A DNA stretch of 64,000 bases, from assembly GCF_013372285.1 (NCBI RefSeq), contig NZ_CP054301.1:2721001-2785000 (forward strand), written 5' to 3'. Within the stretch, counting starts at the first letter, position 1, and each line of letters begins with the position of its first letter. The DNA comes from Marinomonas primoryensis (GTDB lineage Bacteria; Pseudomonadota; Gammaproteobacteria; Pseudomonadales; Marinomonadaceae). Shown here piece after piece: positions 45,307 to 53,878 of this stretch. The notes beneath the pieces were generated by a model, which had not been told where the DNA came from, did not search any database, and saw only the letters and a list, made by a program, of their open reading frames with translations. A program made the translations under genes and the position numbers.

Positions 45307-45509
45307 AACATCCGCCCTCTTTTTTTAACTTTAACCATCATATCGCATAGAACGCCTTTAAAGGATGCTTGTGATAATTCAGCTTGTTGGCGCTCCTTTG
45401 TCATACCAATATCCATCAGTTGTTGAGCCGTTAAAGAAGCCAAAACTTTGCGGGTCTGGTAACGCTTCACGCAATGTTGAAAGTGAACAAATAAGCTAAA
45501 GACTAGCAT
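45303..45509 (-). CDS. Small DUF1127-type protein
   Basis: The 68-residue protein contains the DUF1127 motif, here RYQTRKVLASLTAQQLMDIGMTKERQQAE (Arg-rich helix, then LxDIGL-like turn). Such small proteins occur widely in proteobacteria; some bind RNA or act in phosphate and C1 metabolism, and many have unknown roles. GAGAAGG precedes the ATG. Translation is coupled to LysE by a 4-bp overlap, an arrangement that suggests a shared function or shared control. Confidence 0.88.
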   Translation of the reverse strand: MLVFSLFVHFQHCVKRYQTRKVLASLTAQQLMDIGMTKERQQAELSQASFKGVLCDMMVKVKKRGRML

Positions 45510-45594
45510 GACCTTCTCCCTCTGATTCGCACTGTCTAGACGTTAAAAAGTGCTATATGTATGAGTAACCACTTTAGAATAAGCCGTAAACACA

Positions 45595-45718
45595 ATACAG
45601 ATTCAGAAAACCTCTTTATTAAACACACAGAACAGGGCTTATTTCATCTGTATGGTGTAATAAAATGCAATCTGTATGGTCACTCTCAGGTTAAGAAAGC
45701 CCTACAATCAATACAGAT
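45595..45718. promoter_or_regulatory. Four-copy operator array between MocR and DUF1127-LysE
   Basis: The octamer ATCTGTAT occurs twice in forward orientation inside identical 11-mers ATCTGTATGGT (45646 and 45670, 24 bp apart), and twice inverted as ATACAGAT (45595-45602 and 45711-45718). All lie in the 243-bp divergent spacer. MocR/GabR-type regulators typically bind direct repeats, so this is the likely regulator-binding region. Confidence 0.65.
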
Positions 45719-45752
45719 ATCAGCTTAAGACACCTATTCCAAAGGAAATGCC

Positions 45753-47165
45753 ATGACACTCTATCAAAATCTCGCCAACCGTTTACGAGAACACATACAG
45801 CATGGCTTTTTCAAACCAGGCGAAAAACTGCCTTCTGTTCGACAGTTAGCTCAAGAACATGGTGTCAGCATTTCTACTGTACAAGAAGCCTATCGACAGC
45901 TTGAACAAGACTTCCTTGTCGAGGCTCGACCCAAATCGGGCTATTTTGTCTGCTTTAGAAAAAAAGATAACTTACCCAGTATTTCAAGACCGCCACAACG
46001 CCCTCTGGAAGTTTCACAGTGGGAAGAAGTCCTCAATATGCTCATGATTCGCAGCAACAACAAGGGCGTGCAGTTACAACATGCCATGCCGGATATGGCC
46101 GCACCGACACTGAAGCCTTTGCTAAAAACCTTAGCTGACCTTTCTAAGCAAAAACCAGAGTTAGGCTTGGGCTATGCGGATATTCGAGGAATCGAAGAAT
46201 TGCGCACACAACTTTGTCGTCTCACGGTTGCGTCTGGCTGCCAACTGCATCCAGATGATTTGGTGGTAACATCAGGCTGCCAAGAAGCGCTGTCTGTTTG
46301 CTTAAGAGCGGTCACCGAGCCCGGCGACATTATCGCCATAGAGTCCCCCAGCTTTTATGGTTCCATGCAAGCCATCAAAGCTGCCAATCTCAAAGCGATG
46401 GAAATCCCTACACACCCAGAAACGGGCATCAGTTTAGAAGCGCTAGAACTAGCATTAGATCAATGGCCGATCAAAGCCATTTTTGTCACCCCTACGTGTA
46501 ATAACCCTATGGGTTACACCATGCCTGAAGACAAAAAAGAGCAACTGTATCGACTGGCACAAAGTTATGATATTGCCATTATAGAAGACGACATTTATGG
46601 CGATATTTCCTATCAATTCCCTAGACCGAAAACCATAAAATCCTTTGATACTGATGGACGCGTCCTTTTATGCTCATCTTTTTCGAAGACCATCGCGCCC
46701 GGCATGCGCGTTGGTTGGATCGCACCGGGTCGTTACCGAGATAAAGTCACCCACATAAAATACGTGAGCAGCTCTATGTGTCCTGTTCTACCTCAACTCG
46801 CCATTGCAAAATTCATTCGTTTAGGCGGCTACACAAAACACATACGTCAAATGAGGCAGCGCTATGAGAAGCAAAGAGACCACTTATTGAATGCGATAAA
46901 AACCTATTTACCCAACGACACAAAGGTCAGTTACCCTGATGGCAGCTTTATTTTATGGGTGGAGCTTAACCCCTGTATTGACAGTATGGCGCTAGTGGAA
47001 CGCTGTCGTGAAGAAGGTGTTGGCTTTGCCCCTGGTCCATTATTTTCGGCGACAGGAAAATACCGCAACTGTTTTCGTCTCAACTTCAGCGAACAAAGTA
47101 TGGAAAAGCGTGAATGGGCCATTAAAACCTTGGCAACCATTTTACTAAGTTTCGAACAACCTTAA
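45753..47165 (+). CDS. MocR-type (GntR/aminotransferase) transcriptional regulator
   Basis: The 470-residue protein joins a GntR winged helix (residues 1-75, HIQHGFFKPGEKLPSVRQLAQEHGVSISTVQEAYRQLE) to a fold-type I aminotransferase domain (about 110-465) with VTSGCQEALSVCLRAV, TCNNPMGYTMP, IEDDIYGD and the PLP-lysine motif SSFSKTIAPGMRVGWI. MocR proteins sense PLP together with an amino compound. It is divergent from the DUF1127-LysE pair, and the spacer carries repeated elements; it most likely regulates both arms. GGAAATGCC precedes the ATG. Confidence 0.95.
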   Translation: MTLYQNLANRLREHIQHGFFKPGEKLPSVRQLAQEHGVSISTVQEAYRQLEQDFLVEARPKSGYFVCFRKKDNLPSISRPPQRPLEVSQWEEVLNMLMIRSNNKGVQLQHAMPDMAAPTLKPLLKTLADLSKQKPELGLGYADIRGIEELRTQLCRLTVASGCQLHPDDLVVTSGCQEALSVCLRAVTEPGDIIAIESPSFYGSMQAIKAANLKAMEIPTHPETGISLEALELALDQWPIKAIFVTPTCNNPMGYTMPEDKKEQLYRLAQSYDIAIIEDDIYGDISYQFPRPKTIKSFDTDGRVLLCSSFSKTIAPGMRVGWIAPGRYRDKVTHIKYVSSSMCPVLPQLAIAKFIRLGGYTKHIRQMRQRYEKQRDHLLNAIKTYLPNDTKVSYPDGSFILWVELNPCIDSMALVERCREEGVGFAPGPLFSATGKYRNCFRLNFSEQSMEKREWAIKTLATILLSFEQP

Positions 47166-47355
47166 AAAAATGGGTAAGACCTCTTATCAATCAGTACTTT
47201 TTGTATGGTAATTCTTATCTAGATTGATGAATTGTAAAGAAATGAAAATCTTCTTAATGACGAGATGCAAAAACGCAATAATCTATAAACTGGCTCATTC
47301 GAAAACAACGCATAAAAGCCTTACTAACTTGGCTCTTTATATTAGGACACATTGA

Positions 47356-48732
47356 ATGCTCAACCCGTCTGTATTAAACGTAGGGGTACTTTGCCTCAGT
47401 TTGTTATTAACCGCCTGTAGCAGTAACGAAAAACGCGAAGACTTTGCTGGTTTAGCCCAAAATGAACTCAGTACAGTGAGCAATATCAAATCCTCACAGT
47501 GGCATGAAATGAATAACGTCGCTACCGTTAGCCACTTAACCGATTTAATAGCGGACCCACAATTAGACGACCTCATTGCAAAAGCGCTGGAAGCAAACCC
47601 GAGCCTACAAAAAACTCAGCTGACATTACAAGCCAGCTTATGGAGCATAAAAAGCCAACATGGCGATTCATTACCCAGCGTAGAAGCTGGTTTTTCTGGT
47701 AGTAAAACCGAAGGAAGTAATGCGAGTTATAAAGCGAATTTAAGCATTAGCTGGGAAGCCGATTTATGGCAAAAATTAGCAAAAGCAGAACAGGCCGCGA
47801 CGAAAACACTGGCCAGTGACGAAGCGCTTTATCAAGCCAGTCGAGACACTTTGGTCGCCAACGTCATCAAATCTTGGCTTGCCATTACCGCCAAACAACA
47901 CACCATTGATATTGAGCAAAAACGCTTAACCTTATTAGACGCAAACGAAAAACTGATCCTTAAACGCTTCCGAAATGGTCTTGGGGATTTAGAAGCACTA
48001 GATGAATCTCGCACATCTGTTTCTCAGTCCAAAGCCGACCTTGTGGAATACCAAGAAAACCTAGCCATCGAAATACGTAACCTACAACTTTACTTAGGCA
48101 GTAATGAATCTCTCAGTTATATTGCAAACGCGACATATCCCGATGTCAGCCTGTCTTTTCAAGGGTTACCACTACAAAATCTTCAGCGCCGACCCGACTT
48201 AAAAGCAGCCTATTTAGCCATTGAAGCTGCCGATTTAAACACCTCCGTGGCGTATAAAGACATGCTGCCTAGCATCAGTTTAAGTGCCACATTAAGCGAT
48301 ACCGCTGAGTCCCCAAGTGCCGCGTTATTTGGTTCGCCTATTTGGTCATTACTCGCACAAATCACCCAGCCACTTTATCAAGGCGGACAGCTAAAAGCCG
48401 CCGCCGAAATTGCCAAGCTGAAAACAGCTCAGGCCTATCAAGACTATCGTGACACTCTACTCACCGCCGTGAATGAGGTCGAAAATACCCTCGGACAAGA
48501 GCGAGTATTGTCATTGCAAAAACAACACATCCATGACGCCCTAACCAGTTCAAAGAAAAACCTCAGTCAATATGAGAAAAAATACCGAACTGGTCTAATC
48601 GAGATTAGCGATTTGATTGATGCACAAACCACCATGTATGACTTAGAAGCACAACTTGACGATATTATTTATCAACATCTATCAAACCGAGTCGATTTAG
48701 GGCTCGCATTAGGGCTTGGAGCAAACGAATAA
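47356..48732 (+). CDS. Outer-membrane efflux lipoprotein (TolC/OprM/NodT family)
   Basis: The 458-residue protein has a lipobox LTAC (Cys21) and the OEP repeat architecture: ADPQLDDLIAKALEANPSLQ near the start, the long helical segments LAITAKQHTIDIEQKRLTL, LQRRPDLKAAYLAIEAADLN and the second repeat LSLQKQHIHDAL. It forms the trimeric outer-membrane duct of a tripartite pump. AGGA precedes the ATG. The adaptor gene overlaps its stop by one base (TAATG). Confidence 0.95.
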   Translation: MLNPSVLNVGVLCLSLLLTACSSNEKREDFAGLAQNELSTVSNIKSSQWHEMNNVATVSHLTDLIADPQLDDLIAKALEANPSLQKTQLTLQASLWSIKSQHGDSLPSVEAGFSGSKTEGSNASYKANLSISWEADLWQKLAKAEQAATKTLASDEALYQASRDTLVANVIKSWLAITAKQHTIDIEQKRLTLLDANEKLILKRFRNGLGDLEALDESRTSVSQSKADLVEYQENLAIEIRNLQLYLGSNESLSYIANATYPDVSLSFQGLPLQNLQRRPDLKAAYLAIEAADLNTSVAYKDMLPSISLSATLSDTAESPSAALFGSPIWSLLAQITQPLYQGGQLKAAAEIAKLKTAQAYQDYRDTLLTAVNEVENTLGQERVLSLQKQHIHDALTSSKKNLSQYEKKYRTGLIEISDLIDAQTTMYDLEAQLDDIIYQHLSNRVDLGLALGLGANE

Positions 48733-49922
48733 TGAAACGGTTTTCACTCTGGATTACGTTAACTTTGGCTCTAATCTCCATTTCGGGCGTGTATTTCTAC
48801 ATTACCAGCGCCATAGAAGCTCAAAATAATAAAGTGCGACAACCTCGCCCTGAAGCTAAGGAGCAGGCATTAGAAATATCCGTCATAGACGCAAAACTAG
48901 GCTCCTACGCTGCCGAGATAAAAGCATCAGGATTAGTCAAACCACGATATTCTCTGACCATTACCAGTCAAGTGAGTGGTGAAGTTATACAGATTTCAGA
49001 TCAATTTGAATCGGGTCAAATTGTAAAAAAAGGTCTTCTTTTAGCGACGCTCAAAAATACTGAACTGACGAGTCTCGTTGCCAGTGCAAAAAAATCTGTG
49101 GCCAGTGCAGAACTCGCATTAAAAGAAGAGAATCGCCAGGGAGAACAAGCCAGAGCGGAATGGAAGGCATCAGGGTTTACTGAAACGCCAGATTCCGATC
49201 TTGTATTACGTGAACCTCAATTAGCCGCTGTTCAAGCCGAATTAGACTCAGCAAAAGCCGCGCTAATGAATGCACAAAACAATTTAAAAAACACCAAGCT
49301 AACCGCACCGTTTGATGCATTGGTCGTTGAACGCACTATTTCACCAGGATCGTATTTAAGCTCTGGTAGCGACATTGGCACTCTTTACAGTATTGATCGC
49401 GCTGAAATAAAAATCGATTTATCCAACAGCGACTGGTTAAAACTACCGGATACTCAAACACTGCTTAAATCCAATTGGCCAGTCACCATTGCCAACATTG
49501 ATGACAAGACTAACTGGCAAGGGACAATCCTCAGTGTTGGGCTTCATGTTGATGAAACCACTCGCATGCGTAGCCTCACTATTGGTTTAAATAAACCACT
49601 AGAACACACGCCACCGCTTATCCCTGGATCGTTTGTTGCCATCACGTTAAAAGGCAAGCTGCTTGATAACCTATGGCGTTTGCCAAATACTGCATTGAGC
49701 CAAAAAAGCGAAATCTGGTATCTTGATGAAGACAACCGACTCGCAGCATTTGAAACCACACCTCGCTTTGTCGACTCGAAGTACGTCTATATTCAAGTAC
49801 CAAAAGCCATGCAAAACAGCCCTTATCAAATACTCATTCAGCCTTATAACAGCTACATAAAAGGCACTCTTGTAGCCCCTATCAATACAACAACCACATC
49901 GGTAAAAGGCAATAACCCATGA
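48732..49922 (+). CDS. RND efflux periplasmic adaptor (HlyD/MFP family)
   Basis: The 396-residue protein has an N-terminal signal anchor (residues about 5-30), a lipoyl half (ITSQVSGEVIQISDQFESGQIVKKG), a coiled-coil hairpin (about 115-190), the second lipoyl half (NTKLTAPFDALVVERTISPGSYLS) and beta-barrel domains. It bridges the inner-membrane pump and the outer-membrane duct. Its 3' end overlaps the RND gene (ATGA, 4 bp), so the three pump genes are translated together. Confidence 0.95.
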   Translation: MKRFSLWITLTLALISISGVYFYITSAIEAQNNKVRQPRPEAKEQALEISVIDAKLGSYAAEIKASGLVKPRYSLTITSQVSGEVIQISDQFESGQIVKKGLLLATLKNTELTSLVASAKKSVASAELALKEENRQGEQARAEWKASGFTETPDSDLVLREPQLAAVQAELDSAKAALMNAQNNLKNTKLTAPFDALVVERTISPGSYLSSGSDIGTLYSIDRAEIKIDLSNSDWLKLPDTQTLLKSNWPVTIANIDDKTNWQGTILSVGLHVDETTRMRSLTIGLNKPLEHTPPLIPGSFVAITLKGKLLDNLWRLPNTALSQKSEIWYLDEDNRLAAFETTPRFVDSKYVYIQVPKAMQNSPYQILIQPYNSYIKGTLVAPINTTTTSVKGNNP

Positions 49923-52900
49923 GCCCTATCGATAATCAATACAAAGGCATTATTCCGTGGTTCGCTAATAACCCTGTTGCGGCAAACCTATTATTAATCC
50001 TCATGATCACGCTTGGCGTGATGAACATGGGTTCGATTAATAAAGAAGCTTTCCCAAGTTTATCGCCAAACCGTGTCGCGATTTCTATTAGTAACGACAG
50101 CGGTTCCGCGAAAGAAAATGAAGAAGGCATAGCCATACCGATTGAGCAAGCACTGCAGGGAACGTCTGGCATTAAGAACATCACCACTTCGTCAACAGCA
50201 AGTTCCACACAAGTCAGCATCGAAATGCTCGACGGTTACAACATAGATACCTTGATGGATGATGTAAAAGACGATGTAGATCAAATCACCTCTTTTCCTG
50301 ACAACGCCGATCCGGCCGTCGTTTCTAAAGCGACACGTGAAGAACACTCCATCTGGATTCAGTTGTATGGTCAGGCCGATCGTCGCACCTTGCAGAAGCT
50401 CACCGATGAATTGGAATCCGATTTACTTGCAAGTGAAGACATCAGCGCCACGTCTATTTCCGGTTGGTTAGATCCCACCATGATGGTGGAAATCGATAAA
50501 AACAAACTCGAATCTTATGAGCTGACATTAACCGACATCGCCACCGCCATTAATGCAGAATCCTCGACAGCAAAAGTGGCCACACTGCGCAACGAAGACA
50601 TTTATTTAACCATCAGCGCCTCCGAGCAAGCATATATAAAAAGCCAGTTTTTACAAATACCCATAAAAACCACCGCCAACGGTGGCAAACTTTTACTGAG
50701 TGACATCGCCACAATACGTGATGTTTTTGATGAAGATGAATTCGTTCTGTCTCGCTTTAATCGACAAAACAGCTTGGCCATTCAAGTGCTCACCACAGGT
50801 AGCAGTGACATATCCAATTCTGTTGTTGCGGCTAAAGCGGTGATTCAAGATTGGCAAGACAGTGGTCGGTTGCCTCCCAACGTCACACTCGGCACTTGGT
50901 ATGACCGCAGTGAATCCATTAACCAGCGATTAGAGTTAATGATAGAAAACGCGATTACTGGCGTTTTGTTAGTGTTTATTTTGTTGGCCATTTTCTTAAA
51001 CATTACCGTGGCATTCTGGGTCGCCATGGGGTTGCCGTTTATATTTTTTGGCACATTATTTTTTATGGGCACAGAAAATGTCGGTCTGACACTCAACATG
51101 TTTACCACCTTTGGTTTTATTATGGCATTAGGGATTGTCGTCGACGATGCTGTGGTGGTAGGTGAAAGTGTTTATACCGTGCGATCCAAAGAAGGCGACA
51201 CGCTCGGCAGCACAATCAAAGGCACTATGATTGTGGCAATTCCGACTTTATTTGGCGTCTTCACCACGGTCGCTGCTTTTTGGGCACTCTCCAACATTGA
51301 AGGTCGTTTGGGGCAACTGTACTCCCAATTCGCCATTGTGGTCGCCATCTGCCTAATACTCTCGGTGATTGAATCTAAGATCATTTTGCCCGCGCATTTG
51401 GCGCACATTAATACCCGAAAATCGACCAGTACGAATCCTATTGCCAAAGTATGGGCAATGATTCAACGTGGCGCAGACAATGGTTTGCAGTGGTTTAGTG
51501 ACCGCATTTACAAGCCCAGTATCGACGTTGCGCTTAATCACCGATACGCGGTTTTTTTGTTTTTTATCGCGGTATTTCTACTCGTTATGTCAATGCCATT
51601 CACTGGCGCGATTCGTATTAGCTTTTTCCCTCAAATTCCTGGGGACACCGTTCGCGGCAGCCTGACAATGAACAACGATGTCAGCTATGGGCAAACCAGC
51701 CGTGTGTTACTCACCCTAGAAGACGCCGCTTACCAAGCGGACATAGCGTTGCGAAGCGACACAGCAGAGCACCGTCGATCTAAATCTAATTCAGATGAGC
51801 CTTCTCCGGAAAAGCCAATAGAAGATCGCTCTACCGTGAAAAAAACGCCGCAACCCAAAGGCGAGATCGCCATAAAGAACCTTCAAGTAACCTCTAGTGA
51901 TGATCAGTCCGGTAATATTCGAATCGAATTAATAACGGATAGACCTTACACCTCTGCACAATTTGCCACCAAATGGCAACAGTTATCTGGTATGCCAGAA
52001 GGCGTGAAAAACTTGCGTATTCGAAGCGCTCGCGAAAGCGTCGATGCGCTTAGAATCGAGCTCAGAGGAAACGACGCAAGCGTACTAAATGGCGCCATGT
52101 TGGAATTATTAAAGCAACTTGAAACGCTACCAGCGGTCACAGGAATAGAACAAAACACCGATCCAACCGAATCTCGCCTGGTCTTGAAACTAAACGAACA
52201 AGGTCGTTTATTGGGGTTATCGACCAGCGACCTAGCGTCTCAAGTCTCTACTAACTTCGATGGTCAGGTGGTGCAAGAATACCAGCGCGACAACGCCGAA
52301 GTGGAAGTGCGTTTGGGTTACCCTAACGATCAACAAGAATCGCCTTCTGCGGTCATGAACACCAAAATATCGCTAGAAGATGGAACTCGCATACCGCTGT
52401 CTTCTGTCGCCACGTTATCACAAGAAGAAGCCGAAACGACGATTGTTCGTATTGACGGTAAGCGCTCGTTGTACTTATCCGCCGAAGTTGATAAAGACGA
52501 AATGTCTTCTACTGAGGTCGTGGAATATTTGGAAAAAGCCGTTGTGCCACAAATAAAACGCCAGTTTTCTGGTGTGTCCGTGCACTTCTCTGGGGAAGCA
52601 GAACAAAGGGCTGAAACACAGTCTTCTATGTCTGAGATGTTCCTCATTGCGCTGTTGATTATTTATGGTTTATTGGCGATTCCTCTTAAATCTTACAGCC
52701 AACCAATTATTATCATGATGGCAATTCCATTCGGTATCATTGGGGCATTGTTAGGCCATTGGATGAATAACTTAACCTTAGGCATCCTTTCCCTTAACGG
52801 CATTTTGGCGCTCAGTGGTGTGGTGGTAAATGACAGCTTATTACTCGTTTCCCGTTTTAACGATTTACGCCATGAAACCAGCCACGTCAAAAAAGCCATT

Positions 52901-53173
52901 AGCATTGCGTGTCGCAGTCGTCTACGAGCCGTGTTACTGACCTCATTCACCACCTTTGCAGGCTTAATCCCCATTCTTTGGGAAACCTCAAGACAAGCAC
53001 AAATGCTGATTCCTGCCGCCGTATCTTTGGCGTACGGCATCCTGTTTGCGACCGTCATTACACTGATACTTGTTCCAGTACTCTTGATGATCAAAGAAGA
53101 CATTCATGAGCTTGTCGCTCGTTTAAAGAAACAAACGTCAACAACTTCTGAACCTCTTCAAGGCAGTAACTAA
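49919..53173 (+). CDS. RND efflux transporter (AcrB/HAE family)
   Basis: The 1084-residue inner-membrane proton antiporter has 12 helices and two large periplasmic loops. Family marks are NPVAANLLLILMITLGV at the N-terminus, the TM4 region with GIVVDDAVVVGESVYTVR (proton-relay Asp pair), and the second-half equivalent ILALSGVVVNDSLLLVSRFNDLR. A hydrophilic insertion at residues about 610-648, rich in Ser, Glu, Pro and Lys, interrupts the second periplasmic loop. The pump's substrate is not predictable; there is no adjacent regulator of its own. Confidence 0.96.
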   Translation: MSPIDNQYKGIIPWFANNPVAANLLLILMITLGVMNMGSINKEAFPSLSPNRVAISISNDSGSAKENEEGIAIPIEQALQGTSGIKNITTSSTASSTQVSIEMLDGYNIDTLMDDVKDDVDQITSFPDNADPAVVSKATREEHSIWIQLYGQADRRTLQKLTDELESDLLASEDISATSISGWLDPTMMVEIDKNKLESYELTLTDIATAINAESSTAKVATLRNEDIYLTISASEQAYIKSQFLQIPIKTTANGGKLLLSDIATIRDVFDEDEFVLSRFNRQNSLAIQVLTTGSSDISNSVVAAKAVIQDWQDSGRLPPNVTLGTWYDRSESINQRLELMIENAITGVLLVFILLAIFLNITVAFWVAMGLPFIFFGTLFFMGTENVGLTLNMFTTFGFIMALGIVVDDAVVVGESVYTVRSKEGDTLGSTIKGTMIVAIPTLFGVFTTVAAFWALSNIEGRLGQLYSQFAIVVAICLILSVIESKIILPAHLAHINTRKSTSTNPIAKVWAMIQRGADNGLQWFSDRIYKPSIDVALNHRYAVFLFFIAVFLLVMSMPFTGAIRISFFPQIPGDTVRGSLTMNNDVSYGQTSRVLLTLEDAAYQADIALRSDTAEHRRSKSNSDEPSPEKPIEDRSTVKKTPQPKGEIAIKNLQVTSSDDQSGNIRIELITDRPYTSAQFATKWQQLSGMPEGVKNLRIRSARESVDALRIELRGNDASVLNGAMLELLKQLETLPAVTGIEQNTDPTESRLVLKLNEQGRLLGLSTSDLASQVSTNFDGQVVQEYQRDNAEVEVRLGYPNDQQESPSAVMNTKISLEDGTRIPLSSVATLSQEEAETTIVRIDGKRSLYLSAEVDKDEMSSTEVVEYLEKAVVPQIKRQFSGVSVHFSGEAEQRAETQSSMSEMFLIALLIIYGLLAIPLKSYSQPIIIMMAIPFGIIGALLGHWMNNLTLGILSLNGILALSGVVVNDSLLLVSRFNDLRHETSHVKKAISIACRSRLRAVLLTSFTTFAGLIPILWETSRQAQMLIPAAVSLAYGILFATVITLILVPVLLMIKEDIHELVARLKKQTSTTSEPLQGSN

Positions 53174-53191
53174 AAGCGTCAAGCTTATCGA

Positions 53192-53227
53192 TTAAAAGGT
53201 GTTTTTATAAAAAAAAACGCCTTTAAA
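53192..53227 (+). terminator. Hairpin after the RND operon
   Basis: TAAAAGGTGTTTTT pairs with AAAAAACGCCTTT allowing a G-U pair. T-run and A-run are part of the stem, so strength is uncertain. Confidence 0.5.
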
Positions 53228-53322
53228 TCGCATTTACCCCCCTCCTTATATCGCGCTGATATTCCTATTATTGACATCAATCAGGAACCAAGTTGCAGCC
53301 TTCTTAAAAAAACAAGACAATA

Positions 53323-53337
53323 AGGAATACTATTCCT
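53323..53337. promoter_or_regulatory. Candidate Lrp/AsnC-type operator
   Basis: AGGAATA-C-TATTCCT is a perfect 7-1-7 inverted repeat located 26 nt before the start of the Lrp/AsnC gene. Its length and AT-rich centre fit an Lrp-family site and suggest autoregulation. Confidence 0.5.
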
Positions 53338-53362
53338 AAAAATACAAAATATTGAGAACAAA

Positions 53363-53833
53363 ATGCACTTAGATGAGATAGATTTGCAACTACTTGCTTT
53401 AATACAAAGCAATGATAGTATTTCAACAGAGTCCATGGCGCAGCAAGTTGGCTTGTCAAAAACGCCTTGCTGGCGACGAGTTCAAAAGCTAGAACAAGCC
53501 GGTTTTATTAAACGTCGCGTCGCACTGCTGGACGCCGAGAAGCTTGGTCTTGGTGTTTCCGTGTTTGTACAAGTGAAGACCAATCAGCATGACGTCAATT
53601 GGGCTGAAGAATTTGCTCGCGTTGTAGCAGATTTTCCCGAAGTGGTTGAATTTTATCGCATGGCAGGGGAATACGACTACTTATTACGTGTGCTGGTGAA
53701 AGACATTCCAGCGTACGACAAATTTTATAAACGATTAATTAGCGCTACCGCACTCACCGATGTCACCTCCAATTTCGCTATGGAGCAGATCAAATGGACA
53801 ACTCAGTTGCCTTTGCCACGCTTCAAAGAATAA
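53363..53833 (+). CDS. Lrp/AsnC-family transcriptional regulator
   Basis: The 156-residue protein has an N-terminal helix-turn-helix (LDEIDLQLLALIQSNDSISTESMAQQVGLSKTPCWRRVQKLEQAGFI) and a C-terminal RAM ligand-binding domain (FVQVKTNQHD, then VVEFYRMAGEYDYLLRVLVKD). It binds amino acids and forms octamers. It lies 45 bp upstream of a class V aminotransferase gene in the same direction and probably controls it. A palindrome lies just before its start, where the ribosome binding site is weak. Confidence 0.95.
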   Translation: MHLDEIDLQLLALIQSNDSISTESMAQQVGLSKTPCWRRVQKLEQAGFIKRRVALLDAEKLGLGVSVFVQVKTNQHDVNWAEEFARVVADFPEVVEFYRMAGEYDYLLRVLVKDIPAYDKFYKRLISATALTDVTSNFAMEQIKWTTQLPLPRFKE

Positions 53834-53878
53834 ACGACAAACGAGGTTTGCTGCGTCAGCTCAATAAGGAAAACATCC

